From UBA4416 sp031539425 (GTDB lineage: Bacteria > Bacteroidota > Bacteroidia > B-17B0 > Aurantibacillaceae): 64,000 nucleotides of DNA. Location: assembly GCA_031539425.1 (NCBI GenBank), contig JAVKLI010000051.1:36561-100560 (forward strand). Reading direction: 5' to 3'. The notes beneath the pieces are model-generated. The model did not search any database. It was not told where the DNA came from and saw only the letters and a list, made by a program, of their open reading frames with translations. Positions 29,828 through 39,180 of the stretch are shown here, piece after piece (positions within the stretch are counted from its first letter, which is position 1; each line of letters begins with the position of its first letter). The position numbers and the translations under genes were made by a program.

Positions 29828-30421
29828 TTAACGTTTCGAGTTTTTTGAGTTTTGAAATGCTTGATATATTTGTTCTAATTCGGTATACCAGGTTTTGCCA
29901 TACTTTCTAATTAATGGTTCTTTTAAAAACGAAAAAATAGTAACGCCTAATTTAACACCATTAACACAGGCAGCTTTACAAGTATCCCACACCTCGTAAT
30001 TAAGTGCGTCTAATTTATTTTTAAGTTTGGTAATTCTAATTGGATATAAATGGCAGGATATTGGTTTTTTCCATTTGATTTGACCATCTAAATAGGCTTT
30101 TTCAAAACTGCATTTTGCTATATTTTGATTGTCATAAAACAAATAAACGCATTCGCCATTTCCATTAATTAATGGGGTTGTGTAATCGCCATCATTATCA
30201 ATTACAAAATTTCCTTGTTTGTTTAATTCAGCTTTTTTTTGTGGGGTTAAATAATTTATAATAAATGGAAGTGCCTTTTCAATCTCTTTAAGTTCTGATT
30301 TTTCGAGTGGTGCACCGCTATCGCCGCTTACGCAACATTTCCCTTTACACGCCGTTAAATCACAAACAAATTTTTTTTCAAAAATATCTTCAGAAATTAA
30401 GGTGTTTTGATGCGCAATCAT
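29828..30421 (-). CDS. DUF3109 family cysteine-rich protein
   Basis: 197 residues with the cysteine pattern of DUF3109: CDLTACKGKCCVSGDSGAPL near residues 20-40, GECVYL and CSFEKAYLDG further on, ISCHLYPIR, and WDTCKAAC. The arrangement is like that of small Fe-S or zinc binders (YkgJ-related). Function is unknown. It is common in Bacteroidota next to core genes, and here lies between fabH (14-base gap) and the response regulator. Confidence 0.85.
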   Translation of the reverse strand: MIAHQNTLISEDIFEKKFVCDLTACKGKCCVSGDSGAPLEKSELKEIEKALPFIINYLTPQKKAELNKQGNFVIDNDGDYTTPLINGNGECVYLFYDNQNIAKCSFEKAYLDGQIKWKKPISCHLYPIRITKLKNKLDALNYEVWDTCKAACVNGVKLGVTIFSFLKEPLIRKYGKTWYTELEQIYQAFQNSKNSKR

Positions 30422-30435
30422 TTAATAAAATTAGA

Positions 30436-31428
30436 TTACTTACTATCGTAAGCCCACTTAAGCCAAATAGAGCCCCACGTAAAACCACCTCCAAAAGCGG
30501 ATAGGATTATATTATCGCCTTTTTTAAATTTCTTTTCGTAATCCCACATTAATAATGGTATAGTACCGGATGTGGTATTTCCATAACGTTCAATATTCAT
30601 TAGCATCTTATCTAACCCTATTCCCATGCGGTTTGCAGTTGCTTCACAAATTCGTTTATTAGCTTGGTGTGGTAATAAATAAGCAATATCATTTGCAGTT
30701 AAATTATTATTTTCCATAATATTTGCACTCACTTCGGCCATATTTACTACGGCGTGTTTAAACACTGTTTGTCCTTCTTGATAGGCATAGTGTAGTCGCT
30801 TATCTATGGTTTCGTGAGTTGGAGGCATCAGCGATCCCCCTGCTTTTTGGTGTAAATTTGCAGCTCCAGAGCCATCAGTTTTTAAGATAAAATCTTGAAT
30901 ACCATAACCTTCTGTATTTGGCTCTAATAAAACAGCACCACCACCATCTCCAAAAATAATACAGGTTGCTCTGTCTTGATAATCAATAATGGTGCTCATT
31001 TTATCAACGCCAACAACCACAACTTTTTTATACTTACCTGTTTCAATAAATTGAGTCCCCGTACTTAAGGCAAAAATAAATCCTGAGCAAGCAGCCGCAA
31101 CATCATAACCCCAAGCATTTTTGGCACCTACTTTATCACAAATTAAATTTGAGGTGCTTGGAAAAACTAAATCTCCAGTAATAGTAGCGCATATTAATAA
31201 ATCAATATCTAAGGCAGAAATGCCTCGCTTGGTAAGTAATTCATTTACAGCAAATACCATCATGTCTGATGTAGCCTTACCAGGTTCTTTTTGAATTCGA
31301 CGTTCTTTAATTCCTGTTCGAGTGGTTATCCATTCGTCATTAGTGTCAACCAATTTAGATAACTCTTCATTGGTTAAAATATAATTAGGAACATAGCCTC
31401 CAAGGGCAGTAATAGCAGCTTTAATCAT
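30436..31428 (-). CDS. fabH: 3-oxoacyl-ACP synthase III (KAS III)
   Basis: A 330-residue thiolase-fold enzyme that condenses acetyl-CoA with malonyl-ACP to start fatty-acid synthesis. Catalytic Cys114 is in DVAAACSGF, His in LLPHQANKRI and Asn in ERYGNTTSGT. The N-terminal TNEELSKLVDTNDEWITTRT is typical of FabH. It overlaps plsX by 8 bases, the classical plsX-fabH arrangement. Confidence 0.96.
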   Translation of the reverse strand: MIKAAITALGGYVPNYILTNEELSKLVDTNDEWITTRTGIKERRIQKEPGKATSDMMVFAVNELLTKRGISALDIDLLICATITGDLVFPSTSNLICDKVGAKNAWGYDVAAACSGFIFALSTGTQFIETGKYKKVVVVGVDKMSTIIDYQDRATCIIFGDGGGAVLLEPNTEGYGIQDFILKTDGSGAANLHQKAGGSLMPPTHETIDKRLHYAYQEGQTVFKHAVVNMAEVSANIMENNNLTANDIAYLLPHQANKRICEATANRMGIGLDKMLMNIERYGNTTSGTIPLLMWDYEKKFKKGDNIILSAFGGGFTWGSIWLKWAYDSK

Positions 31429-32368
31429 TATTATTGAAGTATAATTTTATTTTATCTGTAAGATTTGTAGTACATAAATCTTGACTTAATAATAATAAAT
31501 TTTTAAAAGATACTGGACTAGATTTTCCATGTGCTATAAGCACATTGGAGTGTACTCCTAATATTGGAGTGCCTCCGTAAAGTTCATAATTAAATCTGTC
31601 AAAAAATTCATCGCTTCGGTTTCTCTTTTTAATCATTGAATAAAAAGATTCAGCCATTTTTAATAAAACATTACCTGTAAATCCTTCACAAACAATAACG
31701 TCTACTTTATCAGAAAATAAATCAGACCCTTCTATATTACCAATAAAATTAAACCCTGTAGATTGCTTCATTAAAGTATAAGCTGCCTGAGAAACTAAAT
31801 TACCTTTTTCGGGCTCTTCACCAATATTTAACAAGCCTACTTTTGGATTGTCAATTTTATGAACATTTTGCGCATAAATTGAACCTAATAATCCAAATTG
31901 AACAAGCACATCTGGCCTACAATCTGCATTGGTACCTACATCTAAAATAATATTTACACCGCCATTCATTTTTGGTAAAACGGAAGTAATACACGGACGA
32001 ATAACTCCAGGAATGGGCTTTACTGAAAACATAGCACCAACTAGCATAGCACCTGTATTTCCGGCACTTGCAAAACACTGAATGACATTTTCTTTTAGTA
32101 GCTTAAAACCTACTGCAATTGAGCTGTTAGGTTTTTTAGAGATGGCTTTAGTTGGATGCTCACACATATCTATTACCTCATCTGTATGAACAAATTCTAT
32201 TTGATCCATTGAAATTCCTTTTTCAGCAAAATACGCTTTTCCTATAGCGCTATCACCAATTAATACAACTGTAACATCTTTGTTAAGCTCTTTAAGAGCT
32301 AATATTGTACCCTCTAAACAATTGTTTGGAGAAAAATCTCCACCCATAAAATCTAAACCAATTTTCAT
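31421..32368 (-). CDS. plsX: Phosphate acyltransferase PlsX
   Basis: A 315-residue enzyme making acyl-phosphate from acyl-ACP for phospholipid synthesis. Motifs are MGGDFSPNNCLEG at the N-terminus, SAGNTGAM, DVGTNADCRPD and CEGFTGNVLLK. In many bacteria rpmF (L32) precedes plsX. Here no L32-like frame is seen in the 180 bases upstream. It heads the minus-strand lipid/regulator block. Confidence 0.96.
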   Translation of the reverse strand: MKIGLDFMGGDFSPNNCLEGTILALKELNKDVTVVLIGDSAIGKAYFAEKGISMDQIEFVHTDEVIDMCEHPTKAISKKPNSSIAVGFKLLKENVIQCFASAGNTGAMLVGAMFSVKPIPGVIRPCITSVLPKMNGGVNIILDVGTNADCRPDVLVQFGLLGSIYAQNVHKIDNPKVGLLNIGEEPEKGNLVSQAAYTLMKQSTGFNFIGNIEGSDLFSDKVDVIVCEGFTGNVLLKMAESFYSMIKKRNRSDEFFDRFNYELYGGTPILGVHSNVLIAHGKSSPVSFKNLLLLSQDLCTTNLTDKIKLYFNNND

Positions 32369-32548
32369 ACTTTAATTTATCGTTTTTTAATAAAATTATA
32401 AAAGCCACTTGCATTATCTTATTAGATAATGTTTCAAGATTTGCTAAAATATAAAAAAATGATAAAAAAACCTAATTTGAAAAATAAATATTGCAGCAAA
32501 TGGCAATAATTATAAACAAGGTTTTAATTAATTTAAAATTGTAATGGG

Positions 32549-32929
32549 TTAATATGATTTTGCTTCAACACTAATTTCTACATTAGCATCTTTTGGTAAT
32601 GCTCCAGCTTGAATTGTAGCTCTTGCAGGAAAATCAGAAGCAAAATAACTACTATAAACTTCATTAACAAACACAAAATTATTTAAATCAGCCAAAAATA
32701 TCGTGGTTTTTACTATATGATTAAAATTTAAACCAGCTTCTTTTAATATTTCTCCTATATAATCCATTACAATTTTGGTTTCTTCTTTTATTGGAGCTTT
32801 TATGAGCTGTTTAGAACTTAAATCCATTGCAATTGTACCAGACACGTATACCGAATCTCCAACTTTGATGGCTTGATTGTAAGGGCCAATAGGAGATGGG
32901 GCTTTAGGTGTATTAATCACTATTTTCAT
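32549..32929 (-). CDS. ridA: RidA/YjgF family imine deaminase
   Basis: A 126-residue protein with the family signature. PSPIGPYNQA is at the N-terminus, VYVSGTIAMD follows, and FPARATIQAGALPKDANVEI carries the catalytic Arg103. Arg in this position defines the RidA subgroup that hydrolyses reactive 2-aminoacrylate or other enamines/imines. Related 2-aminomuconate deaminases share the fold. It appears to be transcribed alone. Confidence 0.93.
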   Translation of the reverse strand: MKIVINTPKAPSPIGPYNQAIKVGDSVYVSGTIAMDLSSKQLIKAPIKEETKIVMDYIGEILKEAGLNFNHIVKTTIFLADLNNFVFVNEVYSSYFASDFPARATIQAGALPKDANVEISVEAKSY

Positions 32930-32973
32930 ATTATAAAATTATAATTTAATAAATTTTTTTATTTGTAAGGTAA

Positions 32974-32981
32974 CAAAAATA
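32974..32981 (-). promoter_or_regulatory. Candidate -7 element TATTTTTG upstream of ridA
   Basis: On the minus strand TATTTTTG matches TAnnTTTG and lies 44 bases before the ridA start codon. No convincing -33 element was found. Confidence 0.35.
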
Positions 32982-33053
32982 AAGGTTTCTATTATAGAAT
33001 TAACGAAGATTAAATTTAATTTTAGAATTAAAATAGTTTGCCTTTATATCTAA

Positions 33054-33230
33054 ATGACAAAAAATATAAAAAAAACAGAAAGTGATGCGTATTATTTAAG
33101 CCCTGAAGGGTATTTGATATTTACAGAAGCATATCATTTAAAGCGTGGCTATTGTTGTAAAAATGGCTGTAAACATTGTCCGTACGGGTATAATAAAAAA
33201 ACGCAAACTTTTAATAATATTAAAAAGTAA
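33054..33230 (+). CDS. Small DUF5522-type cysteine-rich protein (58 aa)
   Basis: A 58-residue frame starting with MTKNIKKTES. Its core is YYLSPEGYLIFTEAYHLKRG followed by YCCKNGCKHCPYGY. The Cys pattern CC-x3-C-x2-C next to an HLKRG motif is that of DUF5522, short proteins found throughout Bacteroidota. They probably bind a metal or Fe-S cluster, but no function is known. The gene is convergent with the broken nitrilase gene, 15 bases away, and divergent from ridA. Confidence 0.75.
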   Translation: MTKNIKKTESDAYYLSPEGYLIFTEAYHLKRGYCCKNGCKHCPYGYNKKTQTFNNIKK

Positions 33231-33245
33231 AGTTTAATTGTTAAT

Positions 33246-34004
33246 TCAAAACGGGTTTAAATCATTTATCACCGGAAACTGTTTTCTATAACTTGAAACT
33301 TCGTTAATTTTAAGTTTAAAAATTTTAATTGCATCTTCATTTGGTGCAAAACCTAGCACTGTATCACCTTTTGGGTTTATAATGCAGCTGTAACCACCAT
33401 GTGTAATGTTATATATATGCACCTATTCTATTTAAAGCAATCACATAGGCTTGATTTTCAATGGCACGAGCTATTAATAGGTGTTTCCAATGCTCTATTC
33501 TTATATCGGGCCAATTGGCTATATAAGCACATCATAATCAAGTTGCTTTGTTCGTATACTGCTTGTAGGAAATCTTAAATCGTAACAAATAAGAGGTTTA
33601 AATCTACAGCCTTTGTAATTTACAATTAGTGAATTACGCTCTGCCGTGTAATGTTTGTGTTCATTACCCATACTAAATAAATGCTGCTTGTTATAATAAG
33701 TATATGTACCGTTTGGGTAAACCCAAAACAAACGGTTATAAAATTTATTTTGATCCTTAAAACTTAAGGATCCCACAATGGCGCAGTTTTTTTGTTGAAC
33801 TTTATTTAAAAGCCACTTAAAGGTTGGGCTATAAATAGATTCGGCAAACAGTTGTGGCTGCATGGTAAAGCCAGTGCTAAACATTTCGGGTAGCACAATC
33901 AAATCTATAGCATTTTCTATTTGATTTATTTTTTGATCAAAATGTAGCATGTTGGCTTCTGAGTTTTCCCAATTTAAGTGGGTTTGAATTAAAGCAACAG
34001 TCAT
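33246..34004 (-). pseudogene. Nitrilase-superfamily amidase (YafV/omega-amidase-like), broken by two frame disruptions
   Basis: The first part (34004 down to a stop at 33519-33521) is a good nitrilase N-terminus, with catalytic Glu in VLPEMFSTGF, Lys in YYNKQHLFSMG and Cys in LICYDLRFP. The frame ends at DVLI. It continues in another frame as [20 protein letters not shown] and [13 protein letters not shown], then stops again. A third frame carries HGGYSCIINPKGDTVLGF and ends SSYRKQFPVINDLNPF at 33246. Order and content are those of one ~255-residue omega-amidase. Met at 34004 is the likely start, 1 base after rfaE2. Either the gene is dead or the sequence has two indels here. Confidence 0.8.
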
Positions 34005-34005
34005 T

Positions 34006-34497
34006 TTATTGTTTAAGCTTTTCAATAATTTTGGTTGTCGAAAATCCATCTACCAAATCTATTGTAATTACTTGCCCTCCGGCTTCTGTTACTTCTTTAT
34101 AACCTACTATTTGTTCGGGGTTATAATCTTTCCCTTTTACTAATATGTTGGGTAATAAATAGGTGATCAATTGTAGAGGGGTTTGTTCTTCAAAAATAAT
34201 AACAGCATCTACGCAGGCAAGCGCTGCTAAAATAATTGCCCTCGAAGTTTCATTGTTTATTGGTCTTTCGGGCGATTTATTTAATAATTGTACAGATGAG
34301 TTAGAGTTTAAACCTACAATTAAAAAATCGCCTAAATCTTTAGCTTTACTTAAATAAGTTACATGGCCTTGATGCAAAATATCAAAGCAGCCATTGGTAA
34401 AAACTACTTTTTGATTTTTATATTGTGGTTGGTTTAACTTTTCTTTTAAAATAAATTTAGTTACAATTTTATCAGATAATAATTTAAGATAACTCAT
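34006..34497 (-). CDS. rfaE2: D-glycero-beta-D-manno-heptose 1-phosphate adenylyltransferase
   Basis: A 163-residue cytidylyltransferase-fold enzyme. VFTNGCFDILHQGHVTYLSKAKDLGDFLIVGLNSN holds the HxGH nucleotide-binding motif, and VKGKDYNPEQIVGY is the C-terminal signature. It corresponds to the C-terminal domain of HldE and activates heptose-1-phosphate to ADP-heptose for lipopolysaccharide. It overlaps the upstream membrane-protein gene by 14 bases. Confidence 0.93.
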   Translation of the reverse strand: MSYLKLLSDKIVTKFILKEKLNQPQYKNQKVVFTNGCFDILHQGHVTYLSKAKDLGDFLIVGLNSNSSVQLLNKSPERPINNETSRAIILAALACVDAVIIFEEQTPLQLITYLLPNILVKGKDYNPEQIVGYKEVTEAGGQVITIDLVDGFSTTKIIEKLKQ

Positions 34498-35500
34498 GTT
34501 TCTTTTTATTAATTAGCGGTAACAGTATGATATAAAATAAACCAATTATAACAATAGAAATAAACTGAACGGACCATGTGAGCCAAGGAAAAGAAACAGA
34601 AGTGATCGTATCAATATTATAAGTATAAATTAATAAGCCTGAAATAATGGCTGGGTAAGCCCCCAAACCACCAGGCGAAAACACCACCCCAAATGTACCA
34701 AATAATAATAAAGTTAGGCATTCTGATTGACCAAGACTGGCCATGTGTTCAAATGCAAAAAAACAAACATATAAACTATAAAAATAGGCCGCCCAAATAG
34801 ATATACTTAATAGTATAAATTGTAATGGCTGTTTTAAGTTTTTTACAGATTTTAAACCATCTACAAAGCCTTTTAATACACTTTGTAGTTTAGTTTTTAT
34901 AGCACTGTTTTTTAGTTTTTTAATTATAAAATAAAAAACAATTGCTATTGCCATTAATATTAAAATGCTAATTGTAATTTGAATAAATGACACAGAATCA
35001 TTTTTAAACTTATTAATAAACGGAATTAAAATATACTTTAATAGCAAGGCTTTTAGTTGCTGAAATTGAAATACAATAGTCAATAAAAAGATAAGCATTA
35101 AAATAATAGTGTCTATAATACGCTCTGTAATTACTGTTCCAAGAGCTGTTTCAAATGGCACGTTATTGTATTTTTTGGCTAGGGTGCACCGGGTAATTTC
35201 GCCCATGCGTGGTAAGCCATAGTTTGCAAAATAGCCTATAAATACAAAGCCTACTGCATTATTTAAATTAATATTGTAATTAAGTGGCGCAAGTAAATAG
35301 TTCCATCTATAAGCTCTCAATACATGGCTAAATATACCTATTAAGGTTGAAATAATAATCCAAAAATAATTTACGGAGCTAAATGAATTAATAATTTTAT
35401 CTCGTTGTCCCCATACCGAATGCAGTGAAAGCCAAGTTAATCCAATACCAATAAGTAATAAAATACTAAATTGAATAATATTCTTTTTTTTGAATTTCAA
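34484..35500 (-). CDS. Lysylphosphatidylglycerol synthase/flippase-like transmembrane protein (UPF0104 type)
   Basis: A 338-residue polytopic membrane protein with about eight hydrophobic segments. The motifs YRWNYLLAPL, GYFANYGLPRMGEITRC and VFSPGGLGAYPAIISG belong to the LPG_synthase_TM (AglD/MprF N-terminal-like) family. The catalytic aminoacyl-transfer domain of MprF is absent, so this is only the flippase-like part. Likely role is moving a lipid or lipid-linked sugar across the inner membrane. Overlap with rfaE2 hints at an envelope-glycolipid context. Confidence 0.85.
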   Translation of the reverse strand: MKFKKKNIIQFSILLLIGIGLTWLSLHSVWGQRDKIINSFSSVNYFWIIISTLIGIFSHVLRAYRWNYLLAPLNYNINLNNAVGFVFIGYFANYGLPRMGEITRCTLAKKYNNVPFETALGTVITERIIDTIILMLIFLLTIVFQFQQLKALLLKYILIPFINKFKNDSVSFIQITISILILMAIAIVFYFIIKKLKNSAIKTKLQSVLKGFVDGLKSVKNLKQPLQFILLSISIWAAYFYSLYVCFFAFEHMASLGQSECLTLLLFGTFGVVFSPGGLGAYPAIISGLLIYTYNIDTITSVSFPWLTWSVQFISIVIIGLFYIILLPLINKKKHELS

Positions 35501-35502
35501 TT

Positions 35503-35856
35503 TTATTGCTTGAGTTTATTAGTAGTTAAAGTTGGGAAAGTAATTTTAGGTGTATGTTTTTTTGCTTTGTCAAAATCCATTATGGCGTAAGACAACACAA
35601 TAACTACATCACCTACATTTACTTTTTTTGCTGCAGGGCCATTAATGCAAATAACGCCAGACCCTCGTTTGCCTTTAATAATGTATGTTATAAAGCGTTC
35701 TCCATTATTTTTATTGAGCACATGCACTTGTTCGTTTTCAATAAAATCTACAGCATCCATTAAGTCTTCGTCAATGGTAATACTACCTATATAATCAAGT
35801 TCTGCTTGGGTAACTGATACGCAATGAATTTTAGATTTTAATACTTGAATTTGCAT
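35503..35856 (-). CDS. panD: Aspartate 1-decarboxylase (pyruvoyl-dependent)
   Basis: About 117 residues from the Met at 35856 (MQIQVLKSKIHCV). A Met five codons upstream is possible but outside the conserved start. The self-cleavage site is the Gly-Ser of DYIGSITIDE, which yields the pyruvoyl cofactor. The conserved NGERFITYIIKGKRGSGVICINGPAA follows. It makes beta-alanine for pantothenate and coenzyme A. It ends 2 bases before the downstream membrane-protein gene. No panB/panC genes are nearby. Confidence 0.94.
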   Translation of the reverse strand: MQIQVLKSKIHCVSVTQAELDYIGSITIDEDLMDAVDFIENEQVHVLNKNNGERFITYIIKGKRGSGVICINGPAAKKVNVGDVVIVLSYAIMDFDKAKKHTPKITFPTLTTNKLKQ

Positions 35857-35953
35857 AATAATAAGATGCACAAATTTAGTTAATTTTGATGTGGAGCTAA
35901 CATAAATTTAATTTGTTTAGTGTTTTTATTAAGATAGTGAATAATAAAACTGA

Positions 35954-36847
35954 TTAAAATCTTAAGTAAGGTAATAGTTTTTCAAATGTTTCATAATCAA
36001 ACAAATTTAAGCTTTGTAATTGAACTTGGCTAATGCGTTCATGCTTGGATATATAATTAGATATCGCTTTTAAATTAACTTGCCTAAAGTAGGGATGCTT
36101 TTTTAAAGTATATATATCTATTTTATTTATTTCAATTTGTGTGATAAGGTTAGAGTTAACGGTAATTTGAGATTCTATTTTTAAAAACAAAGAGTCGCTC
36201 ATTCCGTATACTTCTTTGAGTTGATTTAAGGAATAAAAGCCACCTAATAATTGTTTATACTTACAAATACGTTTTGCATATACTGGACCAATGCCTTTTA
36301 TTTTCAGTATTTGTAAGCTATCAGCGGAATTTAATTCTATTGGTGTTAAAACACTTGGCTTTTTAAGTTTTGTATAAAAATGGGAGTTAGAAGAATCTCT
36401 TTTTAATTGCGGAATTAAAATATATGGCAATAATTTTTCATAAAGTTTGGGATGGAGTCCATACACTTTTTTAAAATCTTCAGCTTTAAAAAAAGTGCCT
36501 CCTTTTAGTCTGTACTTTTCAATTGTATAAAATAAGCGCTTTGAAATGCCTAATTGCAAAGCGATTTCAAGAGTTATTGTATTGGGGTTAAAAGTAAATA
36601 AATTTAAATTGGTGTTATTATTGTCTATACTTTTTTTAAACTGCAACGTATGTTTTAACACTGTGTCTTGTTCTCCTTTATAAGCTTTAGGTTGGTTTAG
36701 TAAAATAACTCTTTGGCTATTAAAAATGTAGGGGATACACATTTTAAAAATAAACAAAACACAAAAAAATACAACTAATACTAACAATCCGCGTCGCTCT
36801 TGTTTATTAAAATAATAATGTTTAGCTAGCCAATTTTTAATGTTCAT
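35954..36847 (-). CDS. Membrane-anchored helix-hairpin-helix (ComEA-like) protein
   Basis: About 297 residues from the Met at 36847 (MNIKNWLAKHYYFNKQERRG). A Met four codons upstream is also possible. One N-terminal membrane segment (LLVLVVFFCVLFIF) is followed by helix-hairpin-helix units. The clearest is ELNSADSLQILKIKGIGPVYAKRI, typical of ComEA-like DNA-binding repeats; others lie around LALQLGISKRL and EINKIDIYTL. Periplasmic DNA binding for uptake or repair is a plausible inference. Bacteroidota carry many such proteins without tested function. Confidence 0.82.
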   Translation of the reverse strand: MNIKNWLAKHYYFNKQERRGLLVLVVFFCVLFIFKMCIPYIFNSQRVILLNQPKAYKGEQDTVLKHTLQFKKSIDNNNTNLNLFTFNPNTITLEIALQLGISKRLFYTIEKYRLKGGTFFKAEDFKKVYGLHPKLYEKLLPYILIPQLKRDSSNSHFYTKLKKPSVLTPIELNSADSLQILKIKGIGPVYAKRICKYKQLLGGFYSLNQLKEVYGMSDSLFLKIESQITVNSNLITQIEINKIDIYTLKKHPYFRQVNLKAISNYISKHERISQVQLQSLNLFDYETFEKLLPYLRF

Positions 36848-36910
36848 ATAAAAAAACAATTAAACCCACTTAGTTTAATTTTACACGCTTTTGTGGGTAG
36901 TATTTTTCTT

Positions 36911-38755
<1,845 letters not shown>

Positions 38756-38758
38756 TTA

Positions 38759-38962
38759 TTATCCTCCTTGGGTAGCTTTAACTGTAAGCACGGTATCATG
38801 TTCTTTTAGTATGGTGTGTTCCCAATTTATTTTTGAAACCACACTGTTATTAATGGCAACAGCTACACCCTGCGTATGATGCTGCAGTTGGGAATGTATA
38901 AAGTCACTTAATTTAGTGTTAACAGGCACTTCCATAATAATAGCGTTATAATTTATTTGCAT
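38759..38962 (-). CDS. thiS: Sulfur carrier protein ThiS
   Basis: 67 residues from the Met at 38962. A longer frame to 39034 adds a hydrophobic leader not found in ThiS, so I prefer the shorter start. The ubiquitin-like fold ends in the essential Gly-Gly (VKATQGG), which becomes the thiocarboxylate donating sulfur to the thiazole ring. It precedes thiC. I looked for a TPP riboswitch upstream and saw none. Confidence 0.85.
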   Translation of the reverse strand: MQINYNAIIMEVPVNTKLSDFIHSQLQHHTQGVAVAINNSVVSKINWEHTILKEHDTVLTVKATQGG

Positions 38963-39043
38963 ACCAATGATACAGCTTTGAAAAAACGATGTAAATATAA
39001 AAATTAACGTTAAATTATAAACCTTATATCTCATTTATTATAT

Positions 39044-39051
39044 TATATTTG
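39044..39051 (+). promoter_or_regulatory. Candidate -7 element TATATTTG upstream of the DEAD-box helicase
   Basis: An exact TAnnTTTG match, followed by CGCCGC. It would give a 5' leader of about 120 bases before the ATG at 39181, and that leader contains a stable hairpin. No clear -33 element is visible. Confidence 0.45.
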
Positions 39052-39123
39052 CGCCGCAATTAAGATTTAATTAGTGACAAAAATTGTAAAACCTTGTTTA
39101 AAAAGTCGGACAAATAAGGTGTT

Positions 39124-39156
39124 ATAGTGCAGTAATCAAATCAAACGCTGCACTAT
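39124..39156 (+). promoter_or_regulatory. Leader hairpin upstream of DEAD-box helicase gene
   Basis: A perfect 9-bp inverted repeat, ATAGTGCAG (39124-39132) and CTGCACTAT (39148-39156), encloses a 15-base loop and is followed by TATTAATTTT. It lies 24 bases before the start codon, inside the predicted leader. It may work as an attenuator or as a structure controlling translation in the cold, as known for cold-shock helicase leaders in other bacteria. That role is inference. Confidence 0.5.
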
Positions 39157-39180
39157 TATTAATTTTAAAACATCATTATT

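Noticed and set aside
32369..32548. rpmF (L32) expected before plsX
   Set aside because: No L32-like frame or Cys pattern occurs in the gap. It is probably elsewhere in the genome.
38963..39034. Longer ThiS start with a hydrophobic leader
   Set aside because: ThiS is cytoplasmic and about 66 residues. The extra 24 residues would be an unprecedented signal sequence.
38963..39060. Possible TPP riboswitch before thiS
   Set aside because: The conserved TPP core bases are not present on the minus strand, so I did not annotate it.
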